The position numbers and the translations under genes are program-made. The notes under the pieces are model-generated. The model saw only the letters and a program-made list of their open reading frames with translations, was not told the origin of the DNA and made no database searches. From the NCBI RefSeq assembly GCF_905147365.1, contig NC_056412.1, positions 7,742,001 to 7,806,000 on the forward strand: a stretch of DNA of 64,000 bases, written 5' to 3'. The stretch is from Aricia agestis (lineage: Eukaryota; Arthropoda; Insecta; Lepidoptera; Lycaenidae). Position 1 is the first letter of the stretch. Every line of letters starts with the position of its first letter. Of the stretch, positions 53,947-63,377 are shown piece after piece.

Positions 53947-54200
53947 TACTAATATTATAAATGCGAAAGAAGCTATGTTTGTGTACTTATTGCCTGCTGA
54001 CGCTTGACTAAAGCGATTAAGATCAAAGTAGACTAGTTTCGGAAAATTTTATAGCATTGCTTTTAATAATAGCTGTTCAATCTGATTTTAGGCGTATAAT
54101 GTAAATGTGAAGACAAAATTAAACCGGTTGAGCCGAATTTTGCGGACTTTGTATCCTTTCGGAATACCGGTATTACTAGTACTATTATGTGATTAGTACC
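53947..54200 (+). mobile_element. second Helitron head joined head-to-tail
   Basis: Immediately after the previous 3' hairpin, TACTAATATTATAAATGCGA restarts a Helitron 5' end and continues with different sequence. The end is not defined. Confidence 0.45.
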
Positions 54201-54777
54201 TTATTTTCCATTCGTTTCATAAAATAATGGATGCTATTAAACGTTCGTGTGTCATCCCACATCGAACTAGTTTGGAGTAATCGTAGTTAAAATAAGCAGA
54301 ATTATAATAATAAGCAGAAAATAAAAATTATTCCAAAAAAACTTAATTTTTTTGGAGTGCGGTTATAATAAAACCAAATCGTCCAACCAAACTCTTCTTT
54401 ATTCTATTCCACCATGGACCGGACTCCAACCTGAAGGTGCCAATGCTGAGAGCAGCGACCACATAGCCTCTTATGTGGTCGCTGGCTGAGAGTGTTCACC
54501 CGAAGCTCGTTCCCCAAAAAGTGCCCGCTCACCATTCCCCCCGCCGGACCTCCCTTTTTCTTCCACCACCACTCTCAGTATTGCCAACTTCAAGTTGGTA
54601 TTGCCAGTATATTAATTATTACTCTATGGTATTGCAAACATAAAATATCCATAAACACAAATATATATATCCTTACTAAAATATATTTAACTATTTAAAA
54701 TATCTATCCCTTCATTCGCCCATCCTGACAAAAAAAAAAAGGTTGAATTCGGATTCGCGTTAATTAAACACTTAGTC
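54201..54777. other. unassigned; possible LTR remnant and a hairpin
   Basis: GCGACCACATA / TATGTGGTCGC (54455-54482) is a perfect 11-bp hairpin flanked by two GCTGAGAG. The CT-rich CCATTCCCCCCGCCGGACC stretch and this segment lie where the 3' LTR of the gypsy remnant would be, but no repeat pair confirms that. Confidence 0.3.
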
Positions 54778-55460
54778 TTATTTATCGACATTTTTGTTAC
54801 TATCTATATTAACATTTACAAAACAATTTTCAGTCTTATGCCCCATTCTATTACATTTTCCACATTTAACAATAGGCTGAGGGCATTTTAAGAACGGGTG
54901 CCCCTTTTGATGATGGATAACATAGAATTTCGCTGCTTGAACTCGAATACGAACTCCCCACTTGCTTATTATCAGTACTGTTAACGATGCTATCGACATT
55001 CCCTTTTGGCCTAAATCTGTAATTTTGTTTATCAAACGTCAGCGTAGATTCTTTGTTGCTCATTAAAATTAACCCGTGTATAAAACAATCTACCGCATTA
55101 CGTCCTTGAATGTCGCATTGATTTAATAATGCTTGTTTTTCGTAAAAATACACTTCAATAGGTTCGTTAAATCTACTTTCTTTTTAACATGTCTTCCAGG
55201 GCTTGGCCATAGTTTTGCTAAGAAGGAAACGCGTTCAACAATTTATTTTGCCACTCAGTCCAACTAAACAATATCGTCGGCAAGCTCTCATACCACACTT
55301 TGGCCAAGCCTTGAAGCTTTTGCATAGCAAAATGTACTGTAGTTTTATCGTCCCATCCGTAGACGGTAGCACACTCATTCACTTTCTTAATCCAAAATAT
55401 ATCAATACGTTGGTTTTTAGAAGCAGGGTCAAAATCAGACAATGTTTTTTGTAGTTAGAA
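54778..55460 (-). pseudogene. Ty3/gypsy-like gag remnant
   Basis: Minus strand. 55218-55442 encodes a capsid-type segment: FDPASKNQRIDIFWIKKVNE, CATVYGWDDKTTVHFAMQKL, AKVWYESLPTILFSWTEW. A shifted frame (54866-55153) continues with KQALLNQCDIQGRNAVDCFI. 54778-55035 ends with a zinc knuckle KCGKCNRMGHKTENC (CX2CX4HX4C). At least two frameshifts separate the parts. No protease or RT follows, and no LTR was identified. The match is by family resemblance to the Retrotrans_gag domain. Confidence 0.75.
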
Positions 55461-55506
55461 GATTGAGTGGGAGTCGACTTCGACTGCTGAGACGGTAGTA
55501 GACGGT

Positions 55507-55730
55507 ACTCCTGCGTAATTGGCCTGGTTTCATTGAAACCAGAGTGCTCTTGTGTATTGCGCATACACTTGGGTACTATAAAAATTACTCCTGCGTAACT
55601 GGCCTGGTTTCATTGAAACCAGAGTGCTCTTGTGCATTGCGCACACACTTGGGCACTATGATATTACTCCTGCGTAACTGGCCTGGTTTTATTGAAACCG
55701 CCCTCCGACACCGAAACCGGTGTGGGAGTT
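55507..55730. repeat. tandem repeat, 80-bp unit, about 2.8 copies
   Basis: ACTCCTGCGTAA starts at 55507, 55587 and 55666, giving periods of 80 and 79 bp. Each unit holds GGCCTGGTTTCATTGAAACC and AGAGTGCTCTTGTG...CACTTGGG. A single unit occurs at 29.93-30.03 kb. Confidence 0.9.
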
Positions 55731-56454
55731 TTTTTGTTTATTATAATTATCAGCATTGGACATTGGGCATAATTTTATTGAAATACTCGTTAGTCTAATT
55801 AAATTATTAATCTAATTGCAAACTAAAATTAGAATACATTTTATGCATATTATTATTAATCAACTTACGGGTAATTTGTAATCTGATTAAAATTACTAAT
55901 TACTTTTTGCCCAACTCTGTACGTGATAAACTAAATATTTCTACATTAACTAAATTTAATCAAAATCGGTTCAGCAGCTTAAAAGCAAATAAATAAAGTT
56001 TATTGCGTGAAAACCGAACATTTTCCATGATAAAAAATATTATCCTATCTCCTTCTCCAAAACCTTACGTAATATCTACAATCTACATGTACTCAATATC
56101 GATATCATAAGCCAAATTCATTTTTGTTGACTGCGCGGGAACCGTACATTTTCCGGGACAAAAAGTATGTCATTTTAATTGATTCAAAATATCTGCATAC
56201 AAAATTTTATCAAAATTGGTTCAGCGGCTTAAGCGTAAATCATTTTAGAAACATAGTACATAAATGCTATGTACAAAACCTCACTAAGAGGAATAAGCAT
56301 TAACCATTTTTGTACTCTAGAATATGCTACAGTGGGTTTTCAAAAAATAGACTTCACTGTCGTAAACCTTATGTTATAAAGAACAAAACTGCATTATTAA
56401 CTCAAAACCCGTTTTTGTGTGGAATGAAACACCAATGCTAAACAGCAGCCAAAT
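55731..56454. other. no gene; Helitron-like debris
   Basis: Contains two 'AAAATCGGTTCAGCAGCTTA'/'AAAATTGGTTCAGCGGCTTA' blocks (about 55963 and 56209) and CGGGAACCGTACATTTTCCG, fragments of the 12057 Helitron family in repeated order. Confidence 0.45.
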
Positions 56455-56634
56455 AAGCATTTGACCGAGATTTGCTCGGTATTCGATAAAACACGAATAA
56501 AATGACATTTTCTAAAAATGATTCTTAGCTAGATCGATTTATCGCCCCCGAAACCCCCTACTAAATTTCATGATAATCATTGGAGCCGATTCCGAGATTC
56601 CAAATATATATTGCTCGTTTAAAGATATAAGATA
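56455..56634 (-). mobile_element. Helitron of the TCTTATATC family
   Basis: Inverse copy: ACCGAGATTTGCTCGGT hairpin at the left, 'CCTAGCTAGATCG'-type TTAGCTAGATCGATTTATCG, CGCCCCCGAAACCCCC, and GTTTAAAGATATAAGA at the right (5' end near 56634). Confidence 0.75.
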
Positions 56635-56689
56635 ATAATATTAGCTTGAAACCAATGCTTGAAACAATGTAATTACTCGTTCTACTAAT

Positions 56690-57000
56690 CAGAATAACAC
56701 ATAGGCTACAATTTTAACCGATTTTCAAAATGGGGGAGGTGGTATGTTCGTTTTTTTTATGTTCAACGATTACTCCGCCGTTCGTAAACCGATTTTCAAA
56801 ATTTTTCTTTTGGTACCTATATATATCATCCCAATTTGGTATTATATTCACAAAAGTGGTGATCTGATGAAGGATCCATAAGTAATCGAGGGAACTCCTC
56901 AAAATTTATAGGGAAACATATAATTGTGTTGACTTCGGTTTCGTGAGAAGTATTCTAAGCATATTCTACCAACAAGTAAGATTTTGCACAGAGGTACACC
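56690..57000 (+). repeat. 300-bp repeat shared with 52840-53150
   Basis: AGAATAACACATAGGCTACA, 'ATTACTCCGCCGTTCGTAAA', CATCCCAATTTGGTATTATA, GATGAAGGATCCATAAGTAA and TTCGGTTTCGTGAGAA follow in the same order as at 52840-53150. Likely a Helitron body; the head is missing. Confidence 0.7.
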
Positions 57001-57694
57001 TGGTATACCGTGGTTCGGAAGGTGCTGAGAGAACTCCTGATTCTTTATAGATACAAGTTTCGGCGTAGTTTGTCTTCATACCCATACAAATTACCGAACC
57101 GGGCAATTTGTATAAGTATGAAGACGGTTTTTTTTTTATTTCTGGGAACTCAAAAAAAATCCGTCTTTTTTTTATTTTTAGAAAAAAAAATTGTTCTCAT
57201 AGAAAAGTTGTTCATTTTGACGGGCTCATTTTATGGTTTTAAGGATAACGGTGGTAAACCTAACTTGTATAAGATAATAATATACCAACGAATCGCTAAA
57301 TGTGTGTGTAAGCGCAAACCACCAGAACTGCTGAACCGATTTCGCTTGTTATTTTTTTGTTGTGTTTGCATTTTTTTTTATTTAAACTTCATGTAAATGA
57401 TGGAATGACGTCCGTCGAGTCCGCTTAAGAACGGAAAGCATATTATGCTACTATGCAAATTACATTCATCATCATCATCACTACCATATTATACCATGCA
57501 TCGTCCCATGGTTATGACTTATGACTTATGAGCCTATAATGACCCTGTTATTGCTACTTTTCATGATCTTTTAGATCGAGACTCGAGTTTTTCAAGCGAT
57601 GATTTAAAAAAAATCTATACCTAGGTACCTAATATTATAAACCTGAAGAGAATGTTTGCTTGAACGCGTTAATCTCAGGAACTACTGGTCCGAT
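57001..57694. other. no gene; hairpin near 57070
   Basis: TTGTCTTCATACCCATACAAATT and its imperfect inverse around GTATGAAGAC form a stem at about 57068-57124. A 128-codon + frame (57010-57396) is low-complexity Phe/Lys-rich from T/A runs and not convincing. 57625-57700 (TAATATTATAAACCTGAAGA, 'TCAGGAACTACTGGTCCGAT') is a Helitron head. Confidence 0.4.
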
Positions 57695-58156
57695 TTAAAA
57701 ACTTATTTCAGTGTTAGATAGCATGATTTGGCTATCTCCCGCTTTGCTTGGGGAGGGAAATTGGATATCTCCTACTCCTCCTACCTTTCTTCTGATTAAT
57801 CTCGTTGCGGGTCCCATGACAGGTTCAGCTTGTCCCTCGGGCGCGCCTGAGATCATATCAAAGGGTTTTCGTGGTTGGTTACCACTGTTGGTCCTGGCGA
57901 CACAGGAGTTGCAGTGGTGGGCCTTTGGCCCGTTTAAAAAAATAACTAGCTTGTTTTTCTCCACCAAAATCGTATTCACTTCATGGTAATACTTGCACCC
58001 GTTGCAGGGATTATGTATGTAATATTGTAAACTGAAAATAATTTTCATCGCGCATCGGTGTGCCAATTTAATATATAAAAATAAATAACCTACTGCCCCC
58101 CAGAGTTCGCACTTCGTATTTAATATACAAAAGAACCACTTGTCACGTACTCGCAT
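57695..58156 (-). other. 153-codon open frame, unidentified
   Basis: The C-terminal half (HCNSCVARTNSGNQPRKPFD..., SGAPEGQAEPVMGPATRL) has a more balanced composition than the flanks and is Gly/Pro-rich. The N-terminal half is AT-rich. No domain is recognised. It sits directly behind a Helitron head, so it may be captured or repeat-derived sequence. Confidence that it is a gene is low. Confidence 0.2.
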
Positions 58157-58520
58157 ATTTATGTATAATTATGTTACATACTTAATACATACACGTTTTA
58201 TAAGTCGTTCTCCTTGCTGAGCGGGTCGGTGTCTTATCACATAGTAGTACCTCTCCTATTATGTAGTTACACGCGACAAAGATTACTCATACTATGATAA
58301 TATCAAATGAGATGATTCCGTCTGGAAGTTTTGAATTACATCATACCCTACTTTTCGATAGTTTTTCATAATTTTCTATATTTCTAGATGCTACAACAAT
58401 ATAGAAATACAAAAGCATATTATTATTTCACTCGAGGTTTGGTAACAGGCCTTGTGATTTGCGAATAAGCTGCCGCATCCATGCGCGTGTAAAACTGTAA
58501 ACAAAGTCAACCTTTCTTAA
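58157..58520. other. no feature seen
   Basis: AT-rich spacer. Confidence 0.35.
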
Positions 58521-59042
58521 GCCGGCCCCTAGACGAGCAATTTTATTGCGCAATATCACGTATTGTGTAATATTATTGAACCTCTAGGATTGATATTATT
58601 AACCGTTGTTACGCACGCGCCTTCAATCTAATTGTCAAATAAACAGTTCAATAAAATTGAAGATGTGATATTGACAATACAATTGTTTTTTTTAATGAAA
58701 TTAGGGAGCAAACGAGCAAACAGGCCACCTGATGGAAAGCAACTTCCGTCGCCCATGGACACTCGCAGCATCAGAAGAGCTGCAGGTGCGTTGTCGGCCT
58801 TTTAAGAGGGAATAGGGTAATAGGGGAGGGTAGGGATGGGAAGGGAGGGGAATAGGGGAGGGTGGGGAAGGAAATAGGGTAGGGGATTGGGCCTCCGGTA
58901 AACTCACTCACTCGGCGAAACACAGCGCAAGCGCTGCTTCACGCCGGTTTTCTGTGAGAACGTGGTATTTCTCCGGTCGAGCCGGCCCATTCGTGCTGAA
59001 GCATGGCTCACCCACGTTAAAGTGATTGTCTAAGGGCCGGCC
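58521..59042. mobile_element. MITE interrupted by SINE-like copy 5
   Basis: GCCGGCCCCTAGACGAGCAAT at the left and ATTGTCTAAGGGCCGGC at the right are TIRs; the SINE 58685-59017 lies between them. About 190 bp of MITE remains when it is removed. Confidence 0.65.
58685..59017 (-). mobile_element. SINE-like retroposon, copy 5
   Basis: T run at 58685-58693, GCAAACGAGCAAACAGGCCA, G-rich tract, CGCAAGCGCTGCTTCACGCC, and the CCACGT head end. Minus orientation. Confidence 0.82.
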
Positions 59043-59069
59043 AAGACGATAATATACCATTGAAGATCG

Positions 59070-59215
59070 ATTCATATTTCATATGGCAGTTGACGGACCT
59101 GCGTCATTTGGTCGGATTTTATCTATGGATTTTATCAACCAAATGACCGAATGATCGTCATCTGACAAAACGCGACCAAAATACTTAGGTCCTCCATCTG
59201 CCTATGAATCAACTC
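59070..59215. mobile_element. MITE with imperfect TIRs
   Basis: GATTCATATTTCATATGGCA...ACCTGCGTCATTTGGTCG and inverse CGACCAAAATACTTAGGTCC...TGCCTATGAATC. One end matches 14605-14660. Confidence 0.5.
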
Positions 59216-59229
59216 TATGATAGTACATT

Positions 59230-59410
59230 CTACAGATTGTCTTCCTAAAGCCTCGCTCGCCTCAAAAGTAAATAAAATCTATTCTCAGGCCTAACGAATG
59301 TTACATACATTCGTTAGGTCTGACAACATACAAAATTTCATTAAAATCGGTTCAACCGTTTTGGAAGAGTTCGTGCACAAACTTTGTGACACGAGAATTT
59401 ATATATTAGA
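59230..59410 (+). mobile_element. Helitron-like fragment with an inner hairpin
   Basis: 'AAAATCGGTTCAACCGTTTT', GAGTTCGTGCACAAAC and GTGACACGAGAATTTATATA match 95-175. CCTAACGAATGT (59290-59301) and its exact inverse (59307-59318) form a hairpin not present in the other copy. Confidence 0.55.
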
Positions 59411-60117
59411 AGTAAAGTGTGTAAACTGTAAACGATCCTAATTAACCAATGTCTGACGCTGTTTCTCGAATAAAATCCGAAATATCTAACAAAAGACAAC
59501 ACCTAAATCCCTAACAGAAATGGAATTTTACAACATTTTTTCCTTACTTGTATACTTTTCAACATTGAACTATGACGACGGGAGTGACGTGCTTGCTAAA
59601 ATGCCTAACTATCGTGAACCTCATTTGCTTACATCGAATTGCAAATAATATTATGTAGGTACTGTCATATATATTCTGTGGTACTGTTTAGCACCGACGG
59701 ACCATAGACATAATATATACTGTCGTTATAGGTTTATGCGACGGACAATACAATATTTACTTTTTATTCGAAGAATGAATTCAAACTTGAGGAACATCAA
59801 CTTCAGTGCTTGACACTCGAATCTTCAAAATTCGATTGAAGAATTTGTTAATCTTCGCCAAGATTTAAAAAAAAATGGAACTTTTGCTACTTATCCTGTG
59901 TACTTAATATCATTCAAGCATTGATTTTAGATTTTTGTTTTTTTAATAATTTTTCATTCTGAAGCACTTTTTTCTAAATGTGACTAATACTCGTAGGCAA
60001 TATGAATATGGTAGACCTATGTCTACCAGGATCTGATGGCAAATTTGGATGGCAGATCCAATTGGATTTTTTTATACATATTTACATGTTTCACACACAG
60101 AGTCGCTATAAAAACAA
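59411..60117. other. no feature seen
   Basis: AT-rich DNA without gene signal. Confidence 0.4.
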
Positions 60118-60610
60118 ATAAAAACCGGCCAACTGCGTGTCGGTCCACGCGCAATATAGGGTTCCGTAGTACCGCTAGTTTTTGATAATTTTTGTATGGT
60201 CAATGAATGTACATTTGTAACATATTTTGCACTACTAACAACATCATCCCAGTTACTTTCAAAGGAATTTAAACGAACAGATCCTTTATACTTCGCTGAA
60301 TACATTTTTTTTAGTTGATCGACTACTCAAAAAAATGTATTTGGCGAAGTATATAACATTTCTCAAACGGATCCATAAATCGGAAAATGATCTATGAATA
60401 ATCATAATATTTTTTAAAAACCTATCCAACGACACCCCACACGATGGGGTGGATCGAAAAAAAAATCATCCCCGCTTGATGTGTAGGGAAGGTACCATAA
60501 AGAAAAATATGTTTTTAAAATTTCATGTACCATTTTGTCGGCATCATTAATATGTGCATTCATGCCAAATTACAGCTTTGTAGGTCCTATAGTCTCTGAG
60601 CAAAACCGCG

Positions 60611-60657
<47 letters not shown>

Positions 60658-60720
60658 GGACAGACGGACAGACTGAAACTATAAGGGTTCCTTGTTAAAT
60701 ACGGAACCCTAAAAAAGATC
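60118..60720. repeat. dispersed repeat with AGGGTTCCGTA ends and a microsatellite
   Basis: AAAAACCGGCCAACTGCGTG, AGGGTTCCGTAGTACCGC at the left and ATACGGAACCCTAAAAAAG at the right give inverted GGGTTCCGTA motifs. (GACA)n with GACG variants at 60610-60670. Internal CATACAAA-type and CCCGCTTGATGTGTAGGG blocks. Class unassigned. Confidence 0.6.
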
Positions 60721-61610
60721 AAAATGTTTTATTCCCAATACCCCGGTATTGCTAGAGTCAATGTCTTTTCTCACTTTTTGCCATATCCTGGTAGACCTAT
60801 AGTTATTTATTTTTAAAACTTTTGGATTTTATTATTTTTTCACATTTTATGAGCAATATGAGCGCCGTGGAATGGTATGGGGTATTTCCAATGTGGTATA
60901 AAAATTCCGTATTTATATATGGACATAAACAGTTGAAGTGCGATCTTGTTTTTACTGACTTAACATATTAATTATAAATATTCCGTGTATTCTTGATTTC
61001 TAATTGTTGTTATTATAATAGCCAGTGTTAATGTATCGCTCTTTTATTACCGACTCCCTCATACATTAAATTAAAATAGGTACCGTGATGATTATTTTTT
61101 TCTTGTCTTAATTTAGTTAGTTGTACATCTTTAACAATAGTACAATTAAGAGTTTATAAAAACGTTACTTATGTCACTTTATTTCTTTACACCTCAACTA
61201 CCACTTAAAATATAGTCTTACCCATAAACTTATAATATACTGTCGTATAGACCACCTGACAACCCGAAAATGCGTGACCATTTTTGATCTGTCAATGTGT
61301 GCGTGTGCTAGAGATGTATATTTTACTATCGATAGTATAGTATTTTGCTATCGATAGTTTAGTCCGTTCGAGCTATTTTACCTGAGTTTCTACAAGAAAT
61401 AAATAATATGCAAGTTTGACAGATTTTGTATTTCAAATTAGGTATCATAAATTTTAATTGGCAAAAAAGGTGACGATTGAAAAGTAGATACACATTTTCG
61501 TTTGGAATGATTTTTCAATCGTCATTCGTTGGATATGTTATGACTTATGACATGAGGTTCTTATAGGGGTAAATAATATGCACATAACACATTATAAAGT
61601 TACTTAAAAA
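60721..61610. other. no gene; paired TATCGATA motifs
   Basis: AT-rich. CTATCGATAG at 61326-61335 and 61348-61357 match the insect DRE/DREF core TATCGATA. Nothing else is recognisable. Confidence 0.4.
61326..61357. promoter_or_regulatory. paired DRE-like TATCGATA sites
   Basis: Two perfect CTATCGATAG palindromes 22 bp apart. In Drosophila such sites near start positions bind DREF. No gene is seen downstream other than the LINE, whose 5' end is truncated, so a real role is uncertain. Confidence 0.3.
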
Positions 61611-61644
61611 TACAAAAATTATCAAAAACTAGCGGTACTACTTT

Positions 61645-62790
61645 TTGATTGATGAGTTGCTTTCTTATTTGCAAAATAAGATATCGATTGCAGATGAAGA
61701 GACGTTAGTGAAAATATGTGCTTCAACATTTTCGAGCGAGCAGATAAAAGAATCTAAGGAGTTACTTTTTGATTCGGTACCAAAGGATTTCCATAAAATT
61801 AGTCGCAAAGGAAAAGGCAAGGAAAATCGTATTCTTTATGACTTGATTTCCTTCTTTAAAGTGACTGATCCTGATGTTCTCCCGGTGTTCGTGGCGCGGG
61901 ATCTAGATAAGCTCCCACCAATATCATTTGATCACTTAGATACCTCGAAGCTACTTAAGGATCTAGCAATTGTTCGCAGCGAAATCGAGAATATAAAATC
62001 GTCCTACGTGACAATTGAACAACTAGAAGAGCTGAAAAAAGAAGTATTGCAATCGACAAGTACTTCGCCTCCCTTTTCGTCAGCAAAAATAAACATGAAA
62101 AGGGGTGCGTATAGAGATAGTGGGCCGATAGCCTTGTCAAACTTGGATGAATCTTTTGATTTCAACAACGAAATAAACAATTCGGTGCAAATAAATACCA
62201 AAAACCTGGAAAACAGTGTTGAAAATGACGGTAGGGGCAAATCTACAAATATTAAAAGCCCGTTATCGAGGCCGCATTGCGCTGAGTCAACCGACAACGA
62301 ACAAGTTACCAATCAGCTGTGTATAGGCAAGTGCACAGAGGAATGTCAGTCGTATGCCGCGCGTATAAAGTCGAATACGAAAAACACTGTGAATGACGGC
62401 TGGGAGATAGTGCAAAAAAGGCCCCGTAAGGCTAAGAATTATATTGTTGGGAAGAAAGGGAGTGTATTAGTTGAGGCCGAGGAGAAGTTTAAAGCGGCGG
62501 AGCGATATGTACCCCTTTTTATTACGAATGTGCATAAAAATACATCCGAATCTGACATCGCTGCCTATGTGCAATGTAAAACACAAGAAATTATCAAGCC
62601 CGAAAAAATTATAATGAAACGAGATTGCGATTATAACGCATATAAATTCTTTGTGCCTCATCATAAGCTATCTCTGTTTTTGGACGATAAACTATGGCCT
62701 AAAGGAATTATTTTTCGCCGATTTGTTAACTTCAAGACGAAACAAAATGTAACTTCTGATAGAGATGCCGGCAAAATACAAATTACATAG
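61645..62790 (+). pseudogene. LINE ORF1, missing start codon
   Basis: About 381 codons open from TTG at 61645. There is no in-frame ATG at the beginning because the element starts at 61642. N-terminal region: LLSYLQNKISIADEETLVKI, 'KISRKGKGKENRILYDLISF' and DPDVLPVFVARDLDKLPPIS. A coiled-coil-like segment (LLKDLAIVRSEIENIKSSYV) at about 95-130. C-terminal half has VPLFITNVHKNTSESDIAAY and FRRFVNFKTKQNV, compatible with an RRM-like RNA-binding fold (inference). Known LINE ORF1 proteins bind element RNA. The stop at 62790 is 2 nt before the ORF2 ATG. Confidence 0.75.
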
Positions 62791-62792
62791 TT

Positions 62793-63377
62793 ATGCATTC
62801 TTATAATTTTGTTACATTTAACTGCAAAAATGTTAAACGCTCCGTTGACAACATACGAGATTTGTGTAAAAACTCAGATATAATAGCCCTACAGGAAACA
62901 TGGCTAACACAGGAAGATATCCCGTTTCTAAATACGATCTGTGATGACTTCGGCTGCACGGGGGTGTCGGCTATGGACACGCAGGCTGGCCTGATAAGAG
63001 GTCGTCCGTTTGGCGGTGTGGCCCTGTTGTGGAGGCGCAGTGTTTTTAGTGACGTATCTGTAGTGGAATGCAATAACTCGCGAATATGTGCTATTAAAAT
63101 AGTGTTAAAACAGAAATCTATACTCGTGATGAGTGTGTACATGCCTACAGATGAGGTAAACAATCTTGTGGAATTTACTGATACGCTCAGTTCGGTAAGT
63201 GCTATTATTGACAGTAGTAGTTTAGACTGTGTATATATTTTGGGGGACTTAAACGCCCACCCATACGAACGTTTTTATTACGAACTTGATAATTTTTGTG
63301 CGGAGCAGCAATGGATATGTATTGATATGGAAAAGTTGGGTATAAATTCGGACACCTACACTACCGATTTCTATTAA
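62793..63377 (+). pseudogene. LINE ORF2, endonuclease N-terminal part
   Basis: ATG at 62793 follows the ORF1 stop by 2 nt, suggesting termination-reinitiation. The EEP/APE-like nuclease signatures in order: VTFNCKNVKRS (Asn), IIALQETWLT (catalytic Glu), RPFGGVALLWRR, ILVMSVYMPTDEV and YILGDLNAHP. The closing SDH motif and its upstream Asp are absent because the frame ends at 63377, where the sequence jumps to the RT part. Confidence 0.85.

Noticed and set aside
55507..55730. CRISPR-like repeat array
   Set aside because: Units are contiguous 80-bp tandem copies with no unique spacers.
57010..57396. 128-codon ORF
   Set aside because: Dominated by Phe and Lys from T and A runs in low-complexity DNA.
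60610..60670. GACA run as a CRISPR-like array
   Set aside because: Simple 4-bp microsatellite without spacers, in a eukaryotic genome.
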